This document shows, piece after piece, positions 1-9,560 of a DNA stretch of 12,822 nucleotides (within the stretch, counting starts at the first letter, position 1; each line of letters opens with the position of its first letter). The position numbers and the translations under genes are program-made. The notes below the pieces were generated by a model. The model saw only the letters and a program-made list of their open reading frames with translations. It had not been told where the DNA came from and searched no databases. Source of the stretch: Bryobacterales bacterium (GTDB lineage: Bacteria; Acidobacteriota; Terriglobia; Bryobacterales; Bryobacteraceae); NCBI GenBank assembly GCA_016789785.1, contig JAEUQE010000244.1, forward strand, positions 1 through 12,822. Direction: 5' to 3'.

Positions 1-2519
1 AATTGCTTGCGATTTTCCTCCCACATATAGCCCGAGGCCACCACCTCTTCCGGCCCCACGAAGAACGCGGTGTTGAAGCCCGCATCCAGCTTCACGGGCG
101 TGAAGATTGCCCGGCCGTCCACCATCGCTGACACCGTATCGCCCATCCCCGCGCTCATCCAGTGCTCCTGATCGAGCTTCGCTTTCGCGAGAACGCCCGA
201 CAGAGGATCGGGCAATTCGGTGTCCGCCTGAATGGCCTTGTCGAAGTCCTCCTGTTTGGTGAAAAGCTGACCAGGCACCCGCGCCTCCGGTTCTTTCTTC
301 TTGCTGGTATCGCCAGGCTTTGCTCGATTCTCCTGCGACACGGCCAGAAGCCCGACCTTTGGATCCGCGAGAAAGGTGAGGGCGCCGCCGATCGCGACCA
401 GCGTGCCTCCCGAGCCGACCCACTCCTTCAGCCGCCGCGCACCAGTCTCGCCGAATACCGTTCGATAGCTGTCGCCCCCAAAACCCGCATCCGGGAGGAT
501 GATCACATGGAACCGGCTCAAGTCGGCGAAGGCGAGTTGACGCGTGCGCACCGGAGTCACTGGCAGACTGTATTGCCGTTCCAGAACGAATCGGGTGTGC
601 CCGGCTGCGCCCGCGCCAGTTGGCGTGTCCCAGGCGAGCGCAATGGAGGGCTTCCGCAGCGGCACAACGTAGCGGCTGCCGAAATTCACACCGTCGTCCA
701 CCCAGCCCGTATCGGTCGCGAATACTTCGACACCGGTTTCGGAGGCCAACTTCGCCATGGCCGCCGCCAGGGACTCGGGGTTCTCCTTCACCTTGAGAAT
801 CAGCGTACCGGCGGGGTACTTGCGGCCATTCTGGGTGAAGGCTTTATCGGAACTCCACGCCTTATAGCCCTGCCGCAACGCGGCGACCAGCAGCTTGCCC
901 GCACCATTGGTCCCCCAAGGCACCAGATAGGCGACAGTTGCGGGCCCACCGGTGATCTTGCCCTTCGGCATCTCACCGGGCTTCACCAACTCGGAAGCGC
1001 CCTGGAGCGCCGAATCGCTCGATAGCATCTCCACGTTGTAGAGCAGCGGCAGCGACCAGCCCGTCACGTCGTAGATTTCGTCCGGCAGCTTGCGGGCGCG
1101 CCGGCGCTCCTGCTCTTTGAGGAAGTCCGCTTCCATCGGCACCTGCCTGTCGAGGAGCACGCGGATCAATCGCTTCGATGGCTGCGCGAGAGACACCGCG
1201 TAGCTGCCTGCCGGCAACTCCCGGTCCTTCACTTTGAACGGCGCCGGGAAGCGGCGCACTTCCACGCCTTGTTCGGCGAGCAGAGACGCCAGCTTGTCGA
1301 CGGCAGTGACATTTCCGGATCTCGGAAAGACGTACTCACGGACTGGCTCCTTCGAGCCTTCCTCAATCGCGCTCTGGCGGAACTTGTAGAACTTCTCGAT
1401 CAGTTTCTCGCGATAACGTGCCGAGGTCTCCAGCGTCGACAACGACGCGACGAAGTGCTGGCGCACCGTGTCGCGGAAGTGAAACTCGGTGCCGTCTGTC
1501 TTGCGCATCAGCAGGCCGCGCGAGGAGGCCTGCTCATAGGTCATCGCGACCCCGCCATAGTAGCAGGGCCAGCTTGCGCCGTAGCCCGGATAGAAGTTGT
1601 CGTAAACCTCGCGCGTGAAGTAGCTGAAGCCGAACTGGTCAAACCACTTGGCGTTATTCTTGCCCACCCACTGCAGGCTTTCCATCAGGTCCTTGCTCAG
1701 GTGCGGATTGAAGGGATCGGCCTCGGGTGCGAAATAGTAGGTCGAATCCGAGCCCATTTCGTGCAGATCGACGAAGACAATGGGATACCATTCGAGCAGT
1801 GATTTCACGCGGCCGCGCGTTTCCGGCTGAGTGAGCGCGAACCAATCGCGGTTCATATCGAAGTAGTAATGGTTGGTGCGCCCACCGGGCCAAGGCTCAT
1901 TATGTTCGGCGGCCAGCGGGCTGGCTTCGGGCTCAATCCCTTCCGCGATCTCGAAGTTGTGAACGAAGCGGTCGCGCCCGTCAGGATTCTGGATGGGATC
2001 GATCAGCACCAGCACGTTGGCCAGGATGTCCTGCGCCATTTTGTCGTTGCGGGCAGCCAGCAGGTGATACGCAGTTAGCAGCGCCGCGTCGGGAGAAGAG
2101 ATCTCGTTGCCGTGAACTCCGTATCCCAGCCAGACAACCGCCGGCAGCGATCCGGCAAGCTTCCGGGCGGCGTCGGCCGATGTCTTGCGCGGATCGGCCA
2201 ATTGCTGCATCCCGCTGCGGACTTCGTTCATGCGGCGAATGTTCGCCTCAGAACCGATCACCGCATAAACCAGCCTGCGGCCTTCCCAACTCTTGCCATA
2301 GTCGACGATCTTCATCCGCGATGGGGCAGCGGCGGCCAGCGCCTCCATGTAACGCATGAGGTTGGCATGTGAGCTGATGCGGTCACCCGCGTCATAGCCG
2401 AGAACCTTGCGTACCGTGGGAATGGAAGGGTCGTACTGTACGCCCGGCCAGAACTCGAACCTCTGCGCGAAAAGCCCGGCAGCACTCGCGAGAATAAGGA
2501 AACTGATCTTTATCCGCAT
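1..2519 (-). CDS. Secreted M14 family zinc carboxypeptidase with GATase-like C-terminal region (3' end outside window)
   Basis: Predicted exported zinc metallopeptidase that removes C-terminal residues from peptides; 839 codons are visible and the C-terminus is missing. Residues 1-18 form a signal peptide (basic MRIK, hydrophobic core, cleavage likely after LFA). The M14 catalytic set is complete: zinc ligands H136 and E139 in HGNE, third ligand H253 in DLHEMG, substrate-binding N223-R224 in MNRDW, and general base E329 in MTYEQ. The peptidase domain spans about 45-350. A long C-terminal part follows; residues 670-715 (HVIILPD, then LKEWVGSGGTLVAIGG) look like a class I glutamine amidotransferase-like fold without an evident catalytic Cys, known from large bacterial M14 proteins. 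The start is ATG at 2519. No Shine-Dalgarno is visible, but a promoter-like -10 lies 8 nt upstream. Substrate specificity cannot be read. The family call is secure; the exact subfamily is not. Confidence 0.93.
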   Translation of the reverse strand, partial: MRIKISFLILASAAGLFAQRFEFWPGVQYDPSIPTVRKVLGYDAGDRISSHANLMRYMEALAAAAPSRMKIVDYGKSWEGRRLVYAVIGSEANIRRMNEVRSGMQQLADPRKTSADAARKLAGSLPAVVWLGYGVHGNEISSPDAALLTAYHLLAARNDKMAQDILANVLVLIDPIQNPDGRDRFVHNFEIAEGIEPEASPLAAEHNEPWPGGRTNHYYFDMNRDWFALTQPETRGRVKSLLEWYPIVFVDLHEMGSDSTYYFAPEADPFNPHLSKDLMESLQWVGKNNAKWFDQFGFSYFTREVYDNFYPGYGASWPCYYGGVAMTYEQASSRGLLMRKTDGTEFHFRDTVRQHFVASLSTLETSARYREKLIEKFYKFRQSAIEEGSKEPVREYVFPRSGNVTAVDKLASLLAEQGVEVRRFPAPFKVKDRELPAGSYAVSLAQPSKRLIRVLLDRQVPMEADFLKEQERRRARKLPDEIYDVTGWSLPLLYNVEMLSSDSALQGASELVKPGEMPKGKITGGPATVAYLVPWGTNGAGKLLVAALRQGYKAWSSDKAFTQNGRKYPAGTLILKVKENPESLAAAMAKLASETGVEVFATDTGWVDDGVNFGSRYVVPLRKPSIALAWDTPTGAGAAGHTRFVLERQYSLPVTPVRTRQLAFADLSRFHVIILPDAGFGGDSYRTVFGETGARRLKEWVGSGGTLVAIGGALTFLADPKVGLLAVSQENRAKPGDTSKKKEPEARVPGQLFTKQEDFDKAIQADTELPDPLSGVLAKAKLDQEHWMSAGMGDTVSAMVDGRAIFTPVKLDAGFNTAFFVGPEEVVASGYMWEENRKQ

Positions 2520-2527
2520 GAACCATC

Positions 2528-2557
2528 AGAATACGGTATGGTCCACGGGGACGTAAA
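2528..2557 (-). promoter_or_regulatory. Candidate promoter of the M14 peptidase gene
   Basis: On the minus strand TTTACG (2557-2552) and TATTCT (2533-2528) are separated by 18 nt, each matching 4 of 6 bases of the sigma-70 consensus. The -10 ends only 8 nt before the ATG at 2519, so transcription would begin within a few nucleotides of the start codon. This fits a leaderless message and the lack of a ribosome binding site. Predicted from sequence only. Confidence 0.4.
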
Positions 2558-2600
2558 CACTGTGGAAGCGAACAGAGGGGAGCGCGGTGCGAACAGCAGG

Positions 2601-2639
2601 AAATCAAGATGCAGGCTGAGGCGTGGGCGTCAGCCTGCA
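2601..2639 (-). terminator. Hairpin downstream of the aquaporin gene, possible intrinsic terminator
   Basis: A perfect 10-bp inverted repeat, TGCAGGCTGA (2610-2619) and TCAGCCTGCA (2630-2639), encloses a 10-nt loop. It begins 6 nt beyond the aquaporin stop codon (2646-2648). Read on the minus strand, the stem is followed by TCTTGATTT, a moderately T-rich tract, so it may terminate the aquaporin transcript. The T-tract is imperfect. The GCAGGC stem core also resembles the hairpin at 4844-4861, so it could instead be a dispersed extragenic palindrome. Confidence 0.5.
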
Positions 2640-2645
2640 ATCCGT

Positions 2646-3389
2646 TCAGGCCTTGGCGGAGGCGGCTCGCGAAGGGACTGCCCGCGATTCGGGCTCGGTT
2701 TCGCCGAGAACGGCCGGGTAGACGATACCGGCGATCGCGGCCCCCAATAGCGGTGCGACCCAGAACAACCAGAGTTGCTGCAGCGCCCATCCTCCGACGA
2801 AGACTGCTGGTCCGGCGCTGCGGGCAGGGTTCACCGAGAGATTCGTCACTGGGATGCCAATGAGGTGGATCAGCGTGAGGCCGAGCCCGATTGCGATCGG
2901 CGCGAAGCCTTGCGGTGCGCGGCGATCCGTCGCTCCAAGAATGATGATCAGAAACATGAAAGTGAGAACGGTTTCCGCGGTGAAGCACGACATCATCGCG
3001 TAGCCGCCCGGCGAGTGGTCGCCGAACCCGTTGGAAGCGAACCCGCCACTCAGATCAAAGCCCGCTTTACCGCTGGCGATGACATACAGGATCCCGGCGC
3101 CGGCCATTCCGCCAAGCACCTGCGCCACGATGTAGGGAAGCAGTTCGGACGATGGGAATCGCCGCGCGGCCACAAGGCCAAGCGAGACAGCGGGATTCAG
3201 ATGACAACCCGATACATGGCCAATCGCATAGGCCATGGTCAAGACGGTGAGACCGAATGCAAAGGACACGCCGAGCAGTCCAATGCCAACATTGGGGAAG
3301 GCGGCGGCAAGAACAGCGCTACCGCAGCCGCCGAAGACCAGCCATAGAGTTCCCAGGAACTCCGCGGCAGCTCGTTTACCGAGAGACAT
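2646..3389 (-). CDS. aqpZ: Aquaporin Z-type water channel
   Basis: Inner-membrane MIP-family channel of 247 aa for rapid osmotic water flow, with six predicted membrane helices and two half-helices. Both NPA boxes are present: HLNPAVS (N65-P66-A67) and SVNPARS (N187-P188-A189). Much of the sequence matches E. coli AqpZ as I recall it, including [44 protein letters not shown] and GGWALQQLW. Selectivity-filter residues are F45, H175 and R190, as in water-specific channels. The position equal to E. coli Thr183 is Leu184, so the filter is slightly altered. The start is ATG at 3389 with AAGGAG 10 nt upstream. A TATAAT box lies further upstream and a hairpin follows the stop. It is transcribed alone, divergent from a small membrane protein gene. 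The family is essentially certain; water selectivity over glycerol is inferred from the filter residues. Confidence 0.96.
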   Translation of the reverse strand: MSLGKRAAAEFLGTLWLVFGGCGSAVLAAAFPNVGIGLLGVSFAFGLTVLTMAYAIGHVSGCHLNPAVSLGLVAARRFPSSELLPYIVAQVLGGMAGAGILYVIASGKAGFDLSGGFASNGFGDHSPGGYAMMSCFTAETVLTFMFLIIILGATDRRAPQGFAPIAIGLGLTLIHLIGIPVTNLSVNPARSAGPAVFVGGWALQQLWLFWVAPLLGAAIAGIVYPAVLGETEPESRAVPSRAASAKA

Positions 3390-3399
3390 TGTTCAGATT

Positions 3400-3405
3400 C
3401 TCCTT
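3400..3405 (-). promoter_or_regulatory. Ribosome binding site of aqpZ
   Basis: The minus strand reads AAGGAG here, 10 nt before the ATG at 3389. It is the clearest Shine-Dalgarno in the window and fixes the aquaporin start. It also shows that this organism uses Shine-Dalgarno-led initiation for at least some genes. Confidence 0.75.
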
Positions 3406-3441
3406 AACTGAGTGAAAATCCGGGCTGACACATGTCCGGCG

Positions 3442-3470
3442 ATTATATCCTCCTCGCGCGCCGGGCGGAA
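3442..3470 (-). promoter_or_regulatory. Candidate promoter of aqpZ
   Basis: The minus strand has a perfect -10 hexamer TATAAT (3447-3442). A poor -35, TTCCGC (3470-3465), sits 17 nt upstream. The start point would be near 3435, giving a leader of about 45 nt that includes the AAGGAG ribosome binding site. The weak -35 suggests activator dependence. A tandem TTGACGA repeat lies about 10 nt upstream of it, at 3481-3504. Confidence 0.45.
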
Positions 3471-3480
3471 GGGGCGCCAG

Positions 3481-3505
3481 TTGACGAGTTGACGAGGTTG
3501 ACGAT
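3481..3505. repeat. Three-copy TTGACGA short tandem repeat in a divergent intergenic region
   Basis: TTGACGAG occurs at 3481-3488 and again directly at 3489-3496, then after one G as TTGACGAT at 3498-3505. The block lies between the divergent aqpZ and small membrane protein genes, just upstream of the putative aqpZ -35. It could be a regulator-binding array. The third copy could also act as a -35 (TTGACG) for the plus-strand gene, although the best -10 at 17-nt spacing (CACATT, 3521-3526) is weak. A short inverted repeat, GTTTC-TGTC-GAAAC, follows at 3508-3521. No regulator can be named. Confidence 0.55.
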
Positions 3506-3586
3506 ACGTTTCTGTCGAAACACATTCCGCAGACCCCTATCTTTTCCCAATTTCCTGCCTTACAATCTGCGCAGGGAATCAGAGGT

Positions 3587-3943
3587 ATGGGGATCTTTAC
3601 TACCGGGCGCTTATTTGTGCTTCTCGGGGTAGCCAGCATGGTGGTGTCGCTGGTGCTTCGTCATCAAGGAAACTCGTTAGCCGCGACCATCGCCACCTCG
3701 CTCGCCTTCGCTCTGGTGGTGGGCGGGATGTCGATGCGGTTCGTCGCGCACCCAGCGCAGTGGGCAGGTCCGTGGCTGGTGGCGGTCGGCATTCTGTTCG
3801 TTTACCGGTCGGCCTATCTATTCGGCTACTGCGCTGCCACGGGCTCATCCGATCTTGCGGGCATCGTGTCGGTCGCGATTGGCATTGGCTGCCTGCTGGC
3901 CGCGACTCACGTGTTTCACCGGGTACTGCCGGAAGAGAGCTGA
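3587..3943 (+). CDS. Small four-helix integral membrane protein of unknown function
   Basis: 118 aa and very hydrophobic, with predicted membrane helices near residues 8-25, 32-52, 60-82 and 88-107, a short N-terminus and a charged C-terminal tail (HRVLPEES). I recognise no family or catalytic motif. It is probably real: a continuous hydrophobic pattern, an ATG start, and an AGGGA ribosome binding site at 3573-3577 with 9-nt spacing. A TACAAT hexamer at 3561-3566 resembles a -10 but has no -35 and would leave a short leader. It is divergent from aqpZ, and its last 28 nt overlap the 3' end of the convergent alpha/beta hydrolase gene. Function cannot be inferred from context. Confidence 0.72.
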   Translation: MGIFTTGRLFVLLGVASMVVSLVLRHQGNSLAATIATSLAFALVVGGMSMRFVAHPAQWAGPWLVAVGILFVYRSAYLFGYCAATGSSDLAGIVSVAIGIGCLLAATHVFHRVLPEES

Positions 3944-4785
3944 GGCACAAGCGACAGTGCGGTCTTGAGGACGGACTGCCACTCTTGGGTTCGCGGATCC
4001 ACGAGTTCGAAGTGGCCTGCGCCGTCGAGCGGGATCACCTTCGCGTCGTCGCCCTTCGCTTTCGCGCGCCGGGCAAACTCTTCGGCTATCGCGATCGGCA
4101 CGGTGGTGTCGCGGGTACCGTGGATCAAGCGCAAAGGTACGCGTAACGGAAGCTGCTCCGCGGGAGAGGCCGCGAGATACTGCAAGGCGCGATCCTCCGG
4201 TGTGCCGCCCATCAACTCTTCTGTCACGCCATTGCCGAGGTTCTTCTCCCAAGCCGAACGGAGATCCGCGACACCCGCCAGCGAAATCACCCCTTGCAAG
4301 CGCAAAACGTCTTTTCGGGTGGCGAGCCACAGCGCAAGATGGCCGCCCGCTGAGTGGCCGATCGCGATGACATGGTCGAGATCCAGATTGTGAGTTGCGG
4401 CAATCACTCGCAGATGCCCGGCGGCGGCAGCGACGTCGTCCAGCGTTCCAGGATAGCCGCCACCCTCATGACCGATCCGCCGGTACTCGATATTCCACGT
4501 CGCGAATCCGGCCTGAGTCAAGGATGCAGCCATGTGCCCCGCGTAGTGCAAATCGTAAGCAGCGCGCCAGAAACCGCCGTGGATTACGATCGCCACGGGA
4601 TGCGGACCGGGGCGCTTCGGCAGGCGCAGATGGCCGAAGTGAAACTCACCGCTGCCATAGGCGATGCGATGGTCGAAAGGCGGAGGAGGCAGTGTCAGGA
4701 TTTCACGGCTCATCGGTTTTTGCGGAGTCTGCGCACACGCCGTCGATAGCAGGATCAGCAAAGCGGCAAACCGCATGGCCCTCAT
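3916..4785 (-). CDS. Exported alpha/beta hydrolase (esterase/peptidase type)
   Basis: 289 aa from the start chosen here. A hydrophobic leader (MRAMRFAALLILLSTACAQ) suggests export, with cleavage after ACA. The STAC sequence is not a good lipobox, so a lipoprotein is less likely. All catalytic elements of the serine alpha/beta hydrolase fold are present: oxyanion-hole motif HGGFW (69-73), nucleophile S145 in GHSAGGH, acid D226 in HGTRDTTVP, and base H258 in GAGHFELVD. This arrangement is typical of carboxylesterases, kynurenine formamidase-like enzymes and BD-FAE/prolyl-oligopeptidase relatives; the substrate cannot be read. An in-frame ATG at 4851 would add 22 non-hydrophobic residues and lies inside an intergenic hairpin, so it is rejected; ATG 4776 is also possible. 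The 3' end overlaps the convergent small membrane protein gene by 28 nt. Confidence 0.9.
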   Translation of the reverse strand: MRAMRFAALLILLSTACAQTPQKPMSREILTLPPPPFDHRIAYGSGEFHFGHLRLPKRPGPHPVAIVIHGGFWRAAYDLHYAGHMAASLTQAGFATWNIEYRRIGHEGGGYPGTLDDVAAAAGHLRVIAATHNLDLDHVIAIGHSAGGHLALWLATRKDVLRLQGVISLAGVADLRSAWEKNLGNGVTEELMGGTPEDRALQYLAASPAEQLPLRVPLRLIHGTRDTTVPIAIAEEFARRAKAKGDDAKVIPLDGAGHFELVDPRTQEWQSVLKTALSLVPQLSSGSTR

Positions 4786-4843
4786 TCTTGCACAAGCGTC
4801 AGTACACCGCGTCACAATTACGCTCTCGTGCTGCTGCCGTAGC

Positions 4844-4882
4844 GCAGGCACCGTTGCCTGCCGCCTCCCCTCTCAAGGGGAG
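4844..4882. repeat. Two adjacent perfect hairpins (REP-like intergenic element)
   Basis: GCAGGCA (4844-4850) pairs perfectly with TGCCTGC (4855-4861) across the loop CCGT. Three nucleotides later CTCCCCT (4865-4871) pairs perfectly with AGGGGAG (4876-4882) across the loop CTCA. Both stems are 7 bp with 4-nt loops. The pair lies in the 184-bp gap between the dedA-like gene and the alpha/beta hydrolase. No T-run follows either stem on either strand, so a standard intrinsic terminator is unlikely. The rest of the gap (4786-4969) shows no gene. A repetitive extragenic palindrome or an mRNA-stabilising structure is the best guess. Confidence 0.55.
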
Positions 4883-4969
4883 TCCCGCTGCTCTCGAAGC
4901 TCGCTGCTACAGAGGCTATCGATTGTCCGCCCCTTGGAAATGCGTGACCGACCTTCGGAAGCGGGCCCC

Positions 4970-5566
4970 TTATGCGGTTTCCCGGTACGGTGCGAGTTGC
5001 CGGCGGGCGACCACTCGCACCGCGAGAACCAGTGCGGCGGCGAGCGCGATGGCGAAGCCTCCAATGTGCCACGCATGCTGCTTCAGCCACGCGCCAGAGC
5101 CTTCACCCAACTGTGCGCCGAGAAACGCGAGTCCGAAGTAGCGCGGCACGCGAGCAGCAAGCACGGTGAGCAGGAACTTGCGCGGGTCGACGCCCAATGC
5201 TCCGGACGAGAGCACGAATACCTTGAGAGGCATCGGGATCGGGAGAAAGCAAGGAACAAAAACGGTAATCAGCCCGTAGGTGCGGAACCACGCGCGGAAT
5301 CGTAGGCCCTTTTCGCCGCTGGCGTGTCTCTCCAGATACGCCTGGCCGCCTTTACGTGCGACATAGAACAGGAACATGCACCCGATGGCCGAGCCGGCCA
5401 CGGCAAGCGCCGCGGACAAGTAAGCCTGCGCGGGGCTGACCACCGCGGTCGCAACCAGCAATGCGTCGACGGCGGTGGGCAGAGGCACGCCCGCCGAATC
5501 GAGCATGGCGAGGAGAAACAGGCCAAGCGGGCCCCAGGAAGTAAGAACTCGAACAATCGCTTTCAA
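4970..5566 (-). CDS. DedA/VTT family inner-membrane protein
   Basis: 198 aa, with hydrophobic helices near residues 12-42, 48-70, 97-125, 130-152 and 164-186. Features typical of DedA (VTT, SNARE-associated) proteins are visible: an acidic residue followed by a proline-rich re-entrant loop (LDSAGVPLP, D23), a GxxxGxxxxxY pattern ending in ARKGG (58-74), and a second loop (FVPCFLPIPMPLKVFVLSSGALG, 103-125) followed by conserved basic residues (R129, R139, R142). DedA proteins are linked to membrane lipid flipping, proton-motive-force homeostasis and drug/pH tolerance; the role here is inferred. The start is TTG (5566), since the stop codon of ligA lies in frame just upstream. An AGGA inside the ligA end lies 10 nt before the TTG. 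It follows ligA by 4 nt, so translational coupling is likely. Confidence 0.88.
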   Translation of the reverse strand: MKAIVRVLTSWGPLGLFLLAMLDSAGVPLPTAVDALLVATAVVSPAQAYLSAALAVAGSAIGCMFLFYVARKGGQAYLERHASGEKGLRFRAWFRTYGLITVFVPCFLPIPMPLKVFVLSSGALGVDPRKFLLTVLAARVPRYFGLAFLGAQLGEGSGAWLKQHAWHIGGFAIALAAALVLAVRVVARRQLAPYRETA

Positions 5567-5570
5567 TCTT

Positions 5571-8528
<2,958 letters not shown>

Positions 8529-8541
<13 letters not shown>

Positions 8542-9515
8542 CGCATTCGCTGGTGGGGCTGATGATGTCGCGCGCCGGCTTGCGGGAATGGTGCCCGCGT
8601 GCCACGGCGATCCTGCTCGTGGCCGCGAATCTTCCCGACGCGGACCTGGTGACACGCATCGGCGGTCCACTCGACTATCTGGATCACCATCGCGGCATCT
8701 CGCATAGCCTGATTCTGTCGCCCGTGGTTGGCCTTGCCTCTGCCGCGATCGTAAGAATGTTCACGCGAGGGCCATGGTCATGGGTGCGTTCATCCCTGTG
8801 CGGCTGGCTCGGCGTGTTGAGCCACTTGCTGCTCGATTGGACCAACGTTTACGGCATCCGGCTGTTGCTGCCATTCGCGCCGGACTGGCTGCGTCTCGAC
8901 AGCACGTTCATCGTCGACATCTTCCTGTGGGCCGTGTTGTTTCTCGCGGTTGCGGGACCAGCGCTGTCGCGGCTGGTGAGTTCCGAAATCGGCGCGAAGC
9001 CCGGAAAGGGACGTGCTTCGGCAATCGCAGTCCTTTCCTTCGTGCTGATGTATGACTACGCACGGGTGATGCTGCACACCCGGGCGGTGAACACGTTGGA
9101 TTCCCATCTCTATGCGGGCGCGGCGTCGAAGAGAGTGACGGCGATTCCCGGTCTGCTGAATCCGTTCGCATGGACAGGCGTGGTGGAGACGGAGCGGTAC
9201 ATGTCGGTGCATTCCATCAACCTGCTGATGCCGTTCGATCCGTCGGCCGGCAAGCTCTACTACCATCCGCAGCCAAGCCCTGCAATCGAGGCTGCGCGGA
9301 ATCATGAAACCATGCGGCGTTTCCTGCAGTTCTCGCAATTGCCGCTGTGGCAGGTGACGCCATTGGACCGGCCAGAGGGCGCGATGAAGGTGAGCGTCGT
9401 CGACATGCGGTTTGGCGAGCCTGGTGCGTCGCGCTTCTTCGTATCGGTGGTCGTCGATCGCGACAACAAGGTAGTGGATGAGGAGTTTTCCTTCGGCTCG
9501 CTCCAACCTCGCTGA
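8529..9515 (+). CDS. YdjM/DUF457-like membrane-bound metal-dependent hydrolase
   Basis: 328 aa. The N-terminal half has the signature of the LexA-regulated YdjM/DUF457 family of inner-membrane proteins: MDNLTHSLVG with H6, NLPDADL (D37, D39), LDHHRGISHS (H53, H54, H59), and SHLLLDWTN (H99, D103), a set of His/Asp residues able to bind divalent metal. Hydrophobic segments lie near 25-36, 61-77, 88-109, 126-149 and 162-178. The C-terminal 140 residues form a soluble region (NPFAWTGVVETERY onward) common in longer members. The reaction is not established for the family; a hydrolase role is inferred from the metal site, and a phosphatase-like activity on lipids is possible. The start at 8529 lies inside the lipid kinase gene (13-nt overlap, different frame), so the two are almost certainly co-translated. 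Confidence 0.9.
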
Positions 9516-9560
9516 CGCGGATCCTTTGTGGTTGTGGCGCCGCGCTAGCATAGAACCGAT

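Noticed and set aside
162..1025. Plus-strand open frame of 287 codons opposite the M14 gene
   Set aside because: Antisense to a well-supported gene in GC-rich DNA; composition rich in Arg/Gly/His and no motif. The same holds for 1269-1802 and the smaller frames at the left end.
2392..2988. Minus-strand open frame of 198 codons
   Set aside because: It runs out of frame through the end of aqpZ, the terminator-like hairpin and the start of the M14 gene; Arg-rich with no domain.
3481..3505. Start of a CRISPR array
   Set aside because: Units are 8 bp, contiguous and without spacers; no cas genes nearby.
4786..4851. Upstream start (ATG 4851) for the alpha/beta hydrolase
   Set aside because: The added 22 residues are polar and would bury the signal peptide, and the codon sits inside the hairpin at 4844-4861.
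4865..4882. Intrinsic terminator of the dedA gene
   Set aside because: The stem is perfect but no T-run follows on either strand, and it lies about 90 nt past the stop; recorded as a repeat instead.
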